Part shown: positions 9,856 through 17,329 of the stretch, piece by piece
Layout of the letters: each line of letters starts with the position of its first letter
Numbering within the stretch: position 1 is the stretch's first letter
NCBI GenBank assembly: GCA_023431345.1
Contig: JAEYWK010000201.1
Location: 62,001 to 126,000 of the forward strand
Direction of reading: 5' to 3'
From: Pseudomonadota bacterium
GTDB taxonomy: Bacteria > Myxococcota_A > Polyangia > Polyangiales > Polyangiaceae
Length of the DNA stretch: 64,000 bases
Position numbers and translations under genes: made by a program
Notes under the pieces: model-generated
Database searches by the model: none
The model's input: the letters and a program-made list of their open reading frames with translations, nothing else
What the model was told of the DNA's origin: nothing

Positions 9856-11010
9856 CTAATTTCCCAGGCTCTTCAGGCGCTTCAACCCCTCGGGCCCGAA
9901 GCGATCGCAGTCGACGCCGGCGGTCGCGAAGTAGTCGCCGGTGCTGGGCGAGACCTCGAGCCGATACTTGCCGGCCGCGGTAGCGCAGTATTCGACGCGC
10001 ACCTTCGAGGCGGGCTCCGGCACCGGCAGCTTGTTGCCGCGCGGATCGGTCAGCGCGACGCGCAGCTCGACGTCGGGGAAGAAGCTCGCAGCCAGGAAAT
10101 TGTAGCAGGGCGGGTTCTTCGGCGACGTGATGTCGATGCTTTGATCGTAGCGCGTGACCTTCGGCGCGGCGACGATGTGCTTGCAGCCGTTCCTCACGAG
10201 CTCATCGACCATGGCTTGGACGCGCTCTTTGCCCGTCTTCTGCGGGTCGTCGGGACCGGAGCGGGCGCCACCTTCTGCGGGCAAGCGGGGGCACTCGAGC
10301 GCGGCCGTCGTGAACGCTTCGGCGGGCACGGCGTCGATCTTGAAAGTGTGAGTCGCCGACTCCGAGGCGCACAGGCGATAGTCGACGATCGACGCGGACG
10401 CGGGTAGTGGCTGGGTGAGCGCGACGCTGCCTTCGTAGCGCATGCTGAGCTTGGCGCCGGTCGCGGTCATGCCCATCACGTGCACGCAGTGGTCGTTCTT
10501 GACCATGTCGAGGGCGACGCTGCTCGTCTCTTTGGCGTGGGTGCGGGGCTGCACCAAAATCCGGCTACAGCCTTGTTTCTCGCGCAGCTCGGCCATTCGC
10601 GCCAAGAGCGCCGCTTGCCCGTTGAGCTTCGGATCCGCGGCGCGCGCCTGCTCCTCTTCTTCGCTCTTGGTGGCGTAGTAGCCGATGGCGAGGCAGCTGC
10701 CGAACAGCGCAAAGAACAGCACCCCCCCGGCCGCCAGCCAAATCAGTAAGCGCTGCGAGCCCTGCTTGCGGACTCGCTCACGCTCGGCCGCCTGCCGCGC
10801 GCGCTCTTGCTCCTGCAGGTGCAGCGCGAGGTGCCGCTGATCGAGCTCGTATTGGCGCTGGCGCGCCTGCACGATGTGAGGCGGAAGAAAATTGTCTTGC
10901 CCGCAGGAGGGGCAGTCGATGTGCATGAGCCTTACGTCGCTCGGCACGTCGAGCGCGTGGCCGCAGCGCACGCAGCGAAAACCGTAGACTTGACCAGGCG
11001 GGGGGTGCAC
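9856..11010 (-). CDS. Zinc-ribbon, coiled-coil, single-TM protein with a duplicated C-terminal domain
   Basis: About 384 residues from the GTG at 11010; a GTG at 11088 would add 26 residues. The N-terminus has a four-Cys ribbon (FRCVRCGHALDVP then IDCPSCGQDNFLPP). A charged Gln/Arg/Glu coiled coil (about 45-90) follows, then one transmembrane helix (LLIWLAAGGVLFFALFGSC). The C-terminal region is two tandem copies of one domain: each has a GC-x-x-I motif, a G/P-rich middle, a Y-x-x-C-A or VEYCA strand and a closing TAALEC or TAGVDC. I know no named family. The layout suggests a cytoplasmic ribbon and an extracytoplasmic disulphide-bearing repeat. Confidence 0.75.
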   Translation of the reverse strand: MHPPPGQVYGFRCVRCGHALDVPSDVRLMHIDCPSCGQDNFLPPHIVQARQRQYELDQRHLALHLQEQERARQAAERERVRKQGSQRLLIWLAAGGVLFFALFGSCLAIGYYATKSEEEEQARAADPKLNGQAALLARMAELREKQGCSRILVQPRTHAKETSSVALDMVKNDHCVHVMGMTATGAKLSMRYEGSVALTQPLPASASIVDYRLCASESATHTFKIDAVPAEAFTTAALECPRLPAEGGARSGPDDPQKTGKERVQAMVDELVRNGCKHIVAAPKVTRYDQSIDITSPKNPPCYNFLAASFFPDVELRVALTDPRGNKLPVPEPASKVRVEYCATAAGKYRLEVSPSTGDYFATAGVDCDRFGPEGLKRLKSLGN

Positions 11011-11104
11011 CGATCGCCAACGATAACAGACGCGCTCGAAGCGCCCGACGCTAATTTTTCGGAATTGAGCCGCGCTGCGCGGCTGCACCCGAGCCGCGAC
11101 GCGC

Positions 11105-11866
11105 TCAGGCGCCCTGCTCGAGCGCCACCGCGAGCAGGCTCGAGAGCAGGTAGGTGAAGGTCTCTTCGTCGCGCGACCAAGGGCGCCTTCCGCCCACGTG
11201 CTCGCAGCAAATCACACCGACCATTTTGCCCTTGGTCCACACCGGAACATCGAGCAAGGCCCCGATGCCGAGCGGCGTCAGGTAGCTCGCAGAGAAGCAG
11301 CGCGTCCGTGGATCCGTGTTGGCGTCTTCGGCGGCGATGGTGCGCTCGTGAGCGAGGGCCTCGAAATACGGCGCGAAATCCTCGGCGAACAGCTGCGCGC
11401 CGCTGACGTGAGTCGCCTTGGTGCGCTCGAACAAGTCCGCGCAGACGAGCTTTCCGCGGTCGTCGGCGAGGAACCAGACGCTCACGCGCTCGACCGGTAG
11501 CGCGAAAGCGGCCGCCTCCGTCATGCGACGCGAGGTCGCGGTGACGTCGCCGACGAACAGGCAGCGCTGCGAGAAGAGATCCGCGATGCTGGCCAAATAG
11601 CGCCGTAGCGTCTCGTTCTCCTTGGCGACCGCCGCCTTCGCTGCCGGCTCGTCGCCGTGGGTCGGCGCAGGGCTCACCTTGCTGCTACCGAACTCGGAGC
11701 GCACCGTCACGAGCGCGGCCTCGAGCTTGGCCGTCAGCTCGGGCGTATCTTGGCGGGTCGCGGCTTCGGTAGACGTGACCTGAGTGAGCGACGCCAACCT
11801 GAGCTTGGCGACGAGCCCGCCCAGTCGATTCGCTTCGTCGAAGCAGCGTTGACCGCGAACGCCCAT
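11105..11866 (-). CDS. GAF-domain protein
   Basis: A 253-residue soluble protein with a helical N-terminal half (about 1-90, containing KLEAALVTVRSEF and ENETLRRYLASIADLF) and a C-terminal GAF domain (about 95-250). GAF hallmarks include RVSVWFLADDRGKLVCADLF, GIGALLDVPVWTKGKMVGVICCEH and the closing WSRDEETFTYLLSSLLAVALE. GAF domains bind small ligands or mediate dimerisation. No output domain is attached, so it may act through a partner. It begins 11 bases after ttcA on the same strand and is likely in the same operon. Confidence 0.85.
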   Translation of the reverse strand: MGVRGQRCFDEANRLGGLVAKLRLASLTQVTSTEAATRQDTPELTAKLEAALVTVRSEFGSSKVSPAPTHGDEPAAKAAVAKENETLRRYLASIADLFSQRCLFVGDVTATSRRMTEAAAFALPVERVSVWFLADDRGKLVCADLFERTKATHVSGAQLFAEDFAPYFEALAHERTIAAEDANTDPRTRCFSASYLTPLGIGALLDVPVWTKGKMVGVICCEHVGGRRPWSRDEETFTYLLSSLLAVALEQGA

Positions 11867-11877
11867 GCGCTCTACCG

Positions 11878-12780
11878 CTAGCTCAGGTCATCCTCGACTG
11901 CACGACTTTTGACGAGAGCACCGGCGCTGTCGCTGAAGACCGGCAAGGCACGGTGGTGCGCGGCGGAGCGCTCTTTGACGGCTGTGGGGCGAACGTGCGC
12001 GGGGCGCTCGGCCCACGCTTGCGACAGCTCGCGGTCGAGCAGGTGCGTCGGGCGCACGTTGCTGAGCGCGTTGGCCATCACCGCGCGAACGTGGGGGGCC
12101 TCGCGCTCGAGCTCGGCGAGCAGCTCCGCCATTCGTTCGCGCTTCAGGCCCGCTTGGGAGCCGCACAGATTGCACGGCAGAATCGGAAAATCGCGCAGCT
12201 CGGCGAACTCGCGGATGGTGGATTCGGCGCAGCCGATCAGCGGACGGATGACCTGCAGCTTGCCATCGTCGGTGGTGTAACCGGCGGGCATGGCCTGGAG
12301 CTTGCCGGAATAGAAGAGGTTCATCAGAAACGTCTCGAGCCCGTCGTCGCGATGATGTCCGAGCGCGAGCTTGTTGCAGCCGAGGCGCTCGGCCGCTGTG
12401 TACAAGATGCCGCGGCGCAGGCGCGAGCACAGCGAGCAGTAGGTCTGGCCTTGCCCCAGCTGATCGACGACGACCGAGTAGGTGTCCTCCGACAAGATCT
12501 CGAAGGCGTGCCCGCTCTGCTCCAAGTAGCGCCGCAACGGCGCGCCGTCGTAGCCGGGTTGACGCTGGTCGAGGTGCACCGCGGTCAGCCGGACGCGGGG
12601 GTAGTGCGCGCGCACGAGCTGGCTCAAGACGCACAGCAGCGTGTAGCTGTCTTTGCCGCCGCTGAGCGCCACCATCACGTGATCGCCTGCGCGGAGCAGC
12701 TCGTAGTCACGACAGGTGTCGCGCATCTCGTTGAACAGCTGCCGCTGGAGCCGGCTCGAGCGCTGCGCGTCTTCGTGCAT
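11878..12780 (-). CDS. ttcA: tRNA 2-thiocytidine synthase TtcA
   Basis: A 300-residue PP-loop ATPase that thiolates cytidine 32 in certain tRNAs using an iron-sulfur cluster. The PP-loop is VALSGGKDSYTLL (about 38-46). The two CxxC pairs are present as CSLC (about 118) and CNLC (about 208), with LALGHHRDDGLETFLMNLF and AGYTTDDGKLQVIRPL between them, all standard for TtcA. The last 45 residues are Ala/Arg-rich and not conserved. It starts five bases after the stop of the preceding hypothetical gene and is followed at 11 bases by the GAF gene, so the three look co-transcribed. Confidence 0.94.
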   Translation of the reverse strand: MHEDAQRSSRLQRQLFNEMRDTCRDYELLRAGDHVMVALSGGKDSYTLLCVLSQLVRAHYPRVRLTAVHLDQRQPGYDGAPLRRYLEQSGHAFEILSEDTYSVVVDQLGQGQTYCSLCSRLRRGILYTAAERLGCNKLALGHHRDDGLETFLMNLFYSGKLQAMPAGYTTDDGKLQVIRPLIGCAESTIREFAELRDFPILPCNLCGSQAGLKRERMAELLAELEREAPHVRAVMANALSNVRPTHLLDRELSQAWAERPAHVRPTAVKERSAAHHRALPVFSDSAGALVKSRAVEDDLS

Positions 12781-12785
12781 GTTGC

Positions 12786-13637
12786 TCAGGAGACGGCGGA
12801 AGCGCGGCCCGACGGCACGAGGCCGCCCAGCAAGCGCGCCATCCAGGATTTCGACGCCGACAGCTCGAAGTCGCCCAGCGCGAGCCGTAGCGGATCACGC
12901 GCGAGCAGCTCGGAGATGCTCGGATTCGACAGCAGCCACGTCTCGGCCTCGCTCAGCTGATCGCGCTGGGTGGCGTCGAGCTCGGCCCGCGCGCGGCGCA
13001 GGCTGCCGCCGGTGTGGCGCGTAAACAGGGCGAACGCCACCGACAGCTCCCCTACCCCGAGCGCCGTCAAGCACGCCACGTTCGGACCGCCACAGCTCTT
13101 TTGATAGAGGTAGGAGCCTGCGAGCAGTAGCGTACCGAGCCCGAGGGCCACCGTCGTCAGCTCGACCGTCACCTCGAGCGGCTCTTCGATCGGACGCTCC
13201 GGCGAGGTCTCTTCGAGCAAGAACACGTGACCGAGCGCGCGTGCGAGCGCCGCCGTGAGCACGACGGGGTTACCGGCCTCGGCCGGGTCGATGTGGATGC
13301 GCCAGCCATCGCCCAGGTCCACCAAGCGCGCCGCCGCGGTCGCGGGCGAGACGCTGGGGGCCGCGCAGCTGCCACAGCCACCGCTGCCGCAAGCGCCGCT
13401 GAGCGCGTCCGCGCCCAAGACGCCGACCGAGATCGGGATGTCGGCCATGCCCGCGTGCCCCTGCATGCGCTCCAGCAGGCGCGCGACCGACGGCAGGTCA
13501 CCCGTGAAGCGGTCCGGAAAGAACTGATTCGTCGGCAGCACCATCGGGCGCGACCCGATGTCGTCGCCGAAGCGCTCGATGATCGAGCCGTAGCGCTGCA
13601 CCAGCTCGCGTAGCGTGCGTTGGTCCGGAAGCTCCAT
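12786..13637 (-). CDS. Hypothetical protein with a Gly-Cys cluster
   Basis: A 283-residue protein that I do not recognise. The N-terminal third is soluble (RTLRELVQRYGSIIERFGDD; VLPTNQFFPDRFTGD). A Cys/Gly cluster follows (ACGSGGCGSCAAP, about 82-94). After a predicted beta stretch (DLGDGWRIHIDP), the region from about 150 to 210 contains a long helix and LGLGTLLLAGSYLYQKSCGGPNVACL, with LGVGELSVAFALF, so it may be membrane-associated. It sits five bases before ttcA, an iron-sulfur enzyme. A role in metal or sulfur handling is possible but only positional inference. Confidence 0.7.
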   Translation of the reverse strand: MELPDQRTLRELVQRYGSIIERFGDDIGSRPMVLPTNQFFPDRFTGDLPSVARLLERMQGHAGMADIPISVGVLGADALSGACGSGGCGSCAAPSVSPATAAARLVDLGDGWRIHIDPAEAGNPVVLTAALARALGHVFLLEETSPERPIEEPLEVTVELTTVALGLGTLLLAGSYLYQKSCGGPNVACLTALGVGELSVAFALFTRHTGGSLRRARAELDATQRDQLSEAETWLLSNPSISELLARDPLRLALGDFELSASKSWMARLLGGLVPSGRASAVS

Positions 13638-13727
13638 GCCGCATCATCTTGGCAAGCAACGCGGCCCCAGGCCAGCGTGTGCGTCCGGCGGCGGATTTTT
13701 CGCCCACGCCAAGGTCCCGCGCGCAAC

Positions 13728-14675
13728 CTACTCGCTGGGCGGCGCGGCGCTCGGAGCGCTCGGCGCGCCAGCGCCGTCGCCATCGAGACGGGCAGACCCC
13801 GACCCGGCGCTGGGAGCGCTCGAGTGGAGGCGCTCTTCGGCGATCTCCGAGCTTCGTAGCGAATAGCCGCTCGGCGGGCGACTCGAGGCTTCGGGCGACG
13901 AGCGCACCGCGGCCTTCGTCAGCTTCACCCCGGCCAAGGCCACGCGCTGCGCCGAGGACTCGGAGGACGAAGCGGGTGGCAACGGCGATAACGACGACGA
14001 CGGCAAGAGTGGTGTCGGAGCCGCCTCCGCGCTCGCGATCGGCTCGTTGAGCAGCGCGACCGCCGCGTCGCGCTCGTAGGTCACGCGCAGCACCTCGGCC
14101 CGAGCGCTATCGCGCTGCTGGCGTAGCTCGTCGAGCGTCAAGTCGAGCTCGCCGAGGCGGCGCTCGTGGGTGCGCTCGATGTCGAACACCTTCTGCTCGT
14201 GCTCGTCGAGCAGGGCGACCAAGAACGCATCTTCTTGAACCAGCCACGCTTCGCGCTCGCGGGCCGCCACGTCCAGGGCATTTTCGAGCGAGTGGACGCG
14301 CTGCTGCAAGAGGCTCTCGTTCTCGTAGGCCTTCGCCATGCGCCCGCGCAGCGACTCGAGCTCTTGCATGAGCACGGTGTTGGCTTCTTGAGCCGCGCTC
14401 GCGCCGGCCGTGAGGTGCTTGAGCCCGCGCAGTAAGAGCCCGAGGTTGGCTTCGGCGCGCGTGCTCTCGACCAGCACCAGCTCGAGCTGATCGAGGGCAG
14501 CGTCAGCTTCACCGGCACGCACCAAACGCTCACGAGCCGGGGGGATGCCGCTCTCGAACGCCGTCTTCTGACTCACGCGCAGATCACCGGAATCGGGAGT
14601 CGGCTCATGCGCCGCGGGAGAGCCATCGGGTAAGTGGGCCAGCGTCATTGTGGGCACTTGTGGGACGGCGGTCAT
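13728..14675 (-). CDS. Coiled-coil protein, function unknown
   Basis: A 315-residue hydrophilic protein; ATG at 14648 is an alternative start nine codons in. Residues about 55-215 are predicted to form a long alpha-helical coiled coil rich in Leu, Glu and Arg (ALDQLELVLVESTRAEANL, LMQELESLRGRMAKAYE, VFDIERTHERRLGELDLTL). The C-terminal 100 residues are Ser/Pro/Ala-rich and probably disordered. No enzymatic motif or signal peptide is visible. It is the last gene of a likely rlmN-small membrane protein-coiled coil run, separated from the previous gene by overlapping inverted repeats at 14753-14789. Confidence 0.65.
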   Translation of the reverse strand: MTAVPQVPTMTLAHLPDGSPAAHEPTPDSGDLRVSQKTAFESGIPPARERLVRAGEADAALDQLELVLVESTRAEANLGLLLRGLKHLTAGASAAQEANTVLMQELESLRGRMAKAYENESLLQQRVHSLENALDVAAREREAWLVQEDAFLVALLDEHEQKVFDIERTHERRLGELDLTLDELRQQRDSARAEVLRVTYERDAAVALLNEPIASAEAAPTPLLPSSSLSPLPPASSSESSAQRVALAGVKLTKAAVRSSPEASSRPPSGYSLRSSEIAEERLHSSAPSAGSGSARLDGDGAGAPSAPSAAPPSE

Positions 14676-14752
14676 TCGGCCGCAAGGACCATCTGCTGAC
14701 GCTCAGCGGGCGGCCAATTTCAGCCTGGTTCATCGATTGCAGCCTGCCGAGA

Positions 14753-14789
14753 ATGCCGAACTGACGTCCCTTCGGCATCGTCAGTTCGG
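14753..14789. terminator. Two mutually exclusive hairpins between genes
   Basis: CCGAACTGACG (14756-14766) pairs perfectly with CGTCAGTTCGG (14779-14789). ATGCCGAA (14753-14760) pairs perfectly with TTCGGCAT (14771-14778). The two stems share bases and cannot coexist. The longer stem overlaps the stop codon of the small membrane protein. No U-run follows on either strand, so an intrinsic terminator is not certain. Confidence 0.45.
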
Positions 14790-14963
14790 TCGCCCTTGGG
14801 TCAGCCACCACAGCGCCTGACCCAGGTAGATCACGACTAGCCCGATGATCACGAAGTTCACGGCGCGGTCGAGCTGAGGCTTCAGCCGCCTCAGCTTGGT
14901 GCGCAGCCCATACTTGCTGGCCAGGAGGACGAGCAACGCCGCGAGCAGTATCTTCGAAAGCAC
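14781..14963 (-). CDS. Small two-helix membrane protein
   Basis: A 60-residue protein starting with GTG at 14963. Two hydrophobic helices are evident: residues 4-18 (KILLAALLVLLASKYG) and 36-54 (AVNFVIIGLVVIYLGQALW), separated by a basic segment (RTKLRRLKPQLDR). No family is recognised. It begins 12 bases after the rlmN stop on the same strand, which supports expression, and its stop lies within an inverted repeat. Confidence 0.6.
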   Translation of the reverse strand: MLSKILLAALLVLLASKYGLRTKLRRLKPQLDRAVNFVIIGLVVIYLGQALWWLTQGRPN

Positions 14964-14975
14964 TTCGGGGACCGC

Positions 14976-16049
14976 TCAGCTTTGTACGAGTTGTCCGCAG
15001 GCTGCTTGCACGTCGCGGCCGCGCGAGCGACGCACGGTCAGCAAGCTCGGTCGCTGCGCCAAGACGGCGCGCGCGAAGCGATCGACGTCGGCGTCGAGCG
15101 GAGCGCGCAGCCGGGACAGCGGATGCTCGTTGAAGGGTATCAGGTTGATGTTGTGCGGGAAGGCTTGGCAGAAGTCGGCGAGGCGCCGCGCGTCGTCGTC
15201 AGTATCGTTGACGCCGCGGAGCAGAACATACTCGATGGTCACGTGCTCGCGAGGACGCAGCGGGTAACGCCGCAGCGCCGCGCGCAGCTCGGCGAGGGGA
15301 TAGCGCTTGTTCACCGGCATCAGCTCGCGCCGCACGTCGTCGGTCGTCGCGTTCAGGCTGAGCGCCAGCAGCGGGCGCAGCGGTAGCGCCCCGAGCGCGT
15401 CGATCTCCGGGATGAGGCCGGAGGTCGAGACGGTGATGCGCTTGGGAGACAAGCCGAGACCGCGCGGGTGGCACAGCACGCGCACCGCCCGCGACACCTC
15501 GGCCAGGTTGTGCAGCGGCTCGCCCATACCCATGAAGACCAAGGTGAGCTGGCTGGGGTGCCGAGGCCCGCGCGCGGCCACCACCGCCAGCACCTGCGCG
15601 ACGATCTCACCGGCGCTCAGCTGGCGCTCGAAGCCCATGCTGGCCGTCGCGCAGAAGGTGCAGCCCATCGCGCAGCCTACCTGGCTCGAGATGCACAGCG
15701 TGACGCGCCCGCCGCCGATGGCGCGTGGCATGTGCACCGCCTCGACGCGATCGGCAGCGAACGCCAGCGCGAGCTTGGTGGACCCGTCGAGCGAATCGTG
15801 CTGCTCGACCAAGCGAGGCAGCTCGACGCCCAGCTCCGCGAGCACGGGGGCAGAGGCCCGGCTCGAGGCGGGGGCGCCGCGCTGCCACAGCCACGGCCGC
15901 TGCAGCCGTTCGAAGGTCGCCTCGGGGGCGCTCAGCCCGAGCGTTCGCAGCTCCTCCGGCAGCAGTCCGAACGCTTGCGCCCGCGAGACGCGCGGAGGCT
16001 CGGCGGGCAAGCGTTCGGCGAGCGGCAAGTGGCGCACGGCGCGCAGCAT
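14976..16049 (-). CDS. rlmN: Dual-specificity RNA methyltransferase RlmN
   Basis: A 357-residue radical-SAM enzyme that methylates C2 of adenine 2503 in 23S rRNA and of adenine 37 in some tRNAs. The cluster-binding motif is CAMGCTFCATA (CxxxCxxC), preceded by TLCISSQVG. FMGMGEPLHN, ITVSTSGLIPEI, LALSLNATTDDVRRELMPVN and VTIEYVLLRGVND follow in family order. The C-terminal VRRSRGRDVQAACGQL carries the conserved methyl-carrying Cys. ATG 16049 follows GAGGAAG at a suitable distance. Confidence 0.95.
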   Translation of the reverse strand: MLRAVRHLPLAERLPAEPPRVSRAQAFGLLPEELRTLGLSAPEATFERLQRPWLWQRGAPASSRASAPVLAELGVELPRLVEQHDSLDGSTKLALAFAADRVEAVHMPRAIGGGRVTLCISSQVGCAMGCTFCATASMGFERQLSAGEIVAQVLAVVAARGPRHPSQLTLVFMGMGEPLHNLAEVSRAVRVLCHPRGLGLSPKRITVSTSGLIPEIDALGALPLRPLLALSLNATTDDVRRELMPVNKRYPLAELRAALRRYPLRPREHVTIEYVLLRGVNDTDDDARRLADFCQAFPHNINLIPFNEHPLSRLRAPLDADVDRFARAVLAQRPSLLTVRRSRGRDVQAACGQLVQS

Positions 16050-16176
16050 AGTCAGCTTCCTCGCGGCGGCCAGCTTTGGCGTGCGGGCTGACCCGCCGCG
16101 CCACGCCCCACTGAGCGCCCGTGCTCACCTGCCGGGCGCCCCGCGGCCCAATTGTCTGATTTTACGGCTTTCTGGC

Positions 16177-16193
16177 TTGGCAGCGCTCTTGCA
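16177..16193 (+). promoter_or_regulatory. Sigma-54-like -24/-12 promoter upstream of the DUF3309 gene
   Basis: TTGGCAGCGCTCTTGCA matches the sigma-54 consensus TGGCACGNNNNTTGCW at 10 of 12 defined positions, with invariant GG (16179-16180) and GC (16191-16192) exactly 10 bases apart. The predicted start, about 16204, would leave a 38-base leader before ATG 16242. The AT-rich stretch just upstream suits bending or activator contact. Confidence 0.5.
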
Positions 16194-16241
16194 ACTCGCT
16201 CCCGCACGCGGTCTCCGCGCCTGACAGAAAGAAGTCATCCC

Positions 16242-16388
16242 ATGCTGACCTTGCTCTTGCTCATCCTGGTTTTGGCCCTCGTGTTCGGCGGCCTCGGTCA
16301 TTCGCGCTTCGGCTATGTCGGATGGTCACCGGCGGGTCTCCTCTTGGTGGTAGTGCTGGTGCTATTCCTGTCGGGACACCGCATTTGA
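16242..16388 (+). CDS. DUF3309-type small membrane protein
   Basis: A 48-residue protein starting MLTLLLLILVLALVFGG. Two hydrophobic helices flank a short GHSRFGYVGWSP loop, and the protein ends in LFLSGHRI. This matches the size and pattern of DUF3309 proteins, which are very short, widespread and uncharacterised membrane proteins. A longer frame exists upstream, but ATG 16242 follows AGAAAGAAG and gives the conserved start. It sits 24 bases before a PAP2 phosphatase gene on the same strand and has a sigma-54-like element upstream. Confidence 0.8.
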   Translation: MLTLLLLILVLALVFGGLGHSRFGYVGWSPAGLLLVVVLVLFLSGHRI

Positions 16389-16412
16389 GGCGAGCTTTGC
16401 TCGTGGCGAGAC

Positions 16413-17090
16413 GTGGGCGCTGAGCTCAAGCGGCTGCCACGCTTTGCGGCGCGACACGTGTGGAGCTTGGGGCTCTCGTGTCTCGCCACCCTCGCGTTCG
16501 TCAGCTTGGCTCACGAAATGAGCTCAGAACGGCTGTCGCCGTTTGATCGAGCGCTCAGCGGCTGGCTCACGCAGCGACGCGGCGCTTGGGACAGGCCGAT
16601 GCTGCTGCTCACGTGGCTCGGCTCGTTCGCGACGCTCACGACGATTTGCACAGCGATCGTGCTCGGGCTGCTGCTGCGAGGACGGCGCTGGGAGGCCAGC
16701 TACCTCGCCACGTGCGCGCTCGGCGCCGCTACGTCGGGCACGCTGCTCAAGCTGTTCTTCCAGCGAGAGCGGCCCGACGCGGCGCTGCGCTACATCGTCG
16801 GCCCTCCCGAGTCCTTCTCGTTTCCCAGCGGGCATACCTTCGGCACGGCCGGGGTGGTCGGCGCGCTGGTGATGCTCGTGGTCGCGATGCGCCTACGCTT
16901 GGCGATTCGCATCGTCGCGGGCGTGGTCGGGCTGTCCTTGATGCTGGGCGTGGCCGCTTCACGCGTTTACCTCGGAGTGCATTACCCGTCGGACGTGCTG
17001 GGGGGCCTGCTCACCGCCGGTGCGTGGGTAGCGGCCGTCACCGGCTGGTTCTACCCGCGGCTGCTGCCTGCGGAGGCGGCGAAGCCCTGA
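16413..17090 (+). CDS. PAP2-family membrane phosphatase
   Basis: A 225-residue integral membrane protein with about six helices and the three PAP2 active-site signatures in order: KLFFQRERPD (KxxxxxxRP), SFPSGHTFG (PSGH) and SRVYLGVHYPSDVLGG (SRxxxxxHxxxD). Members dephosphorylate lipid phosphates such as phosphatidic acid or undecaprenyl pyrophosphate on the outer face of the membrane; the substrate here is unknown. It starts with GTG at 16413, shortly after the DUF3309 gene. A second, divergent PAP2 gene occurs at 44752. Confidence 0.92.
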   Translation: MGAELKRLPRFAARHVWSLGLSCLATLAFVSLAHEMSSERLSPFDRALSGWLTQRRGAWDRPMLLLTWLGSFATLTTICTAIVLGLLLRGRRWEASYLATCALGAATSGTLLKLFFQRERPDAALRYIVGPPESFSFPSGHTFGTAGVVGALVMLVVAMRLRLAIRIVAGVVGLSLMLGVAASRVYLGVHYPSDVLGGLLTAGAWVAAVTGWFYPRLLPAEAAKP

Positions 17091-17186
17091 CCGGGCACGC
17101 TGTCTTCGCCGCCGGGCGCTCCGGCGGCGGCGCGGCCTCCCGGCGACGATGCGACGATAGTGCGCGCCGGCCTTCCGCGCTGTGCT

Positions 17187-17280
17187 AGGGTCCGCCCGTC
17201 GCTCGGGGCGCGGTTGCCTGCGGACCGCTGAGAAGCACCCGTTGAACCTGATCCGGTTTGCACCGGCGTAGGGAAGCGTC
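17187..17280 (+). promoter_or_regulatory. TPP riboswitch (THI element)
   Basis: The conserved thiamine pyrophosphate aptamer core is visible: GCTGAGAAGCACCC, then TTGAACCTGATCCGG, then CACCGGCGTAGGGAAG. The outer stem is formed by GGTCCGC near 17189 and GCGGACC near 17220. It lies 50 bases upstream of thiC, the classic target. TPP binding is expected to repress thiC by terminating transcription or masking the ribosome site. Confidence 0.95.
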
Positions 17281-17329
17281 GCCCAGGCCCTTCGGCGGCG
17301 TTCCCTCATTCGAAGAGAGAACCAAACTG

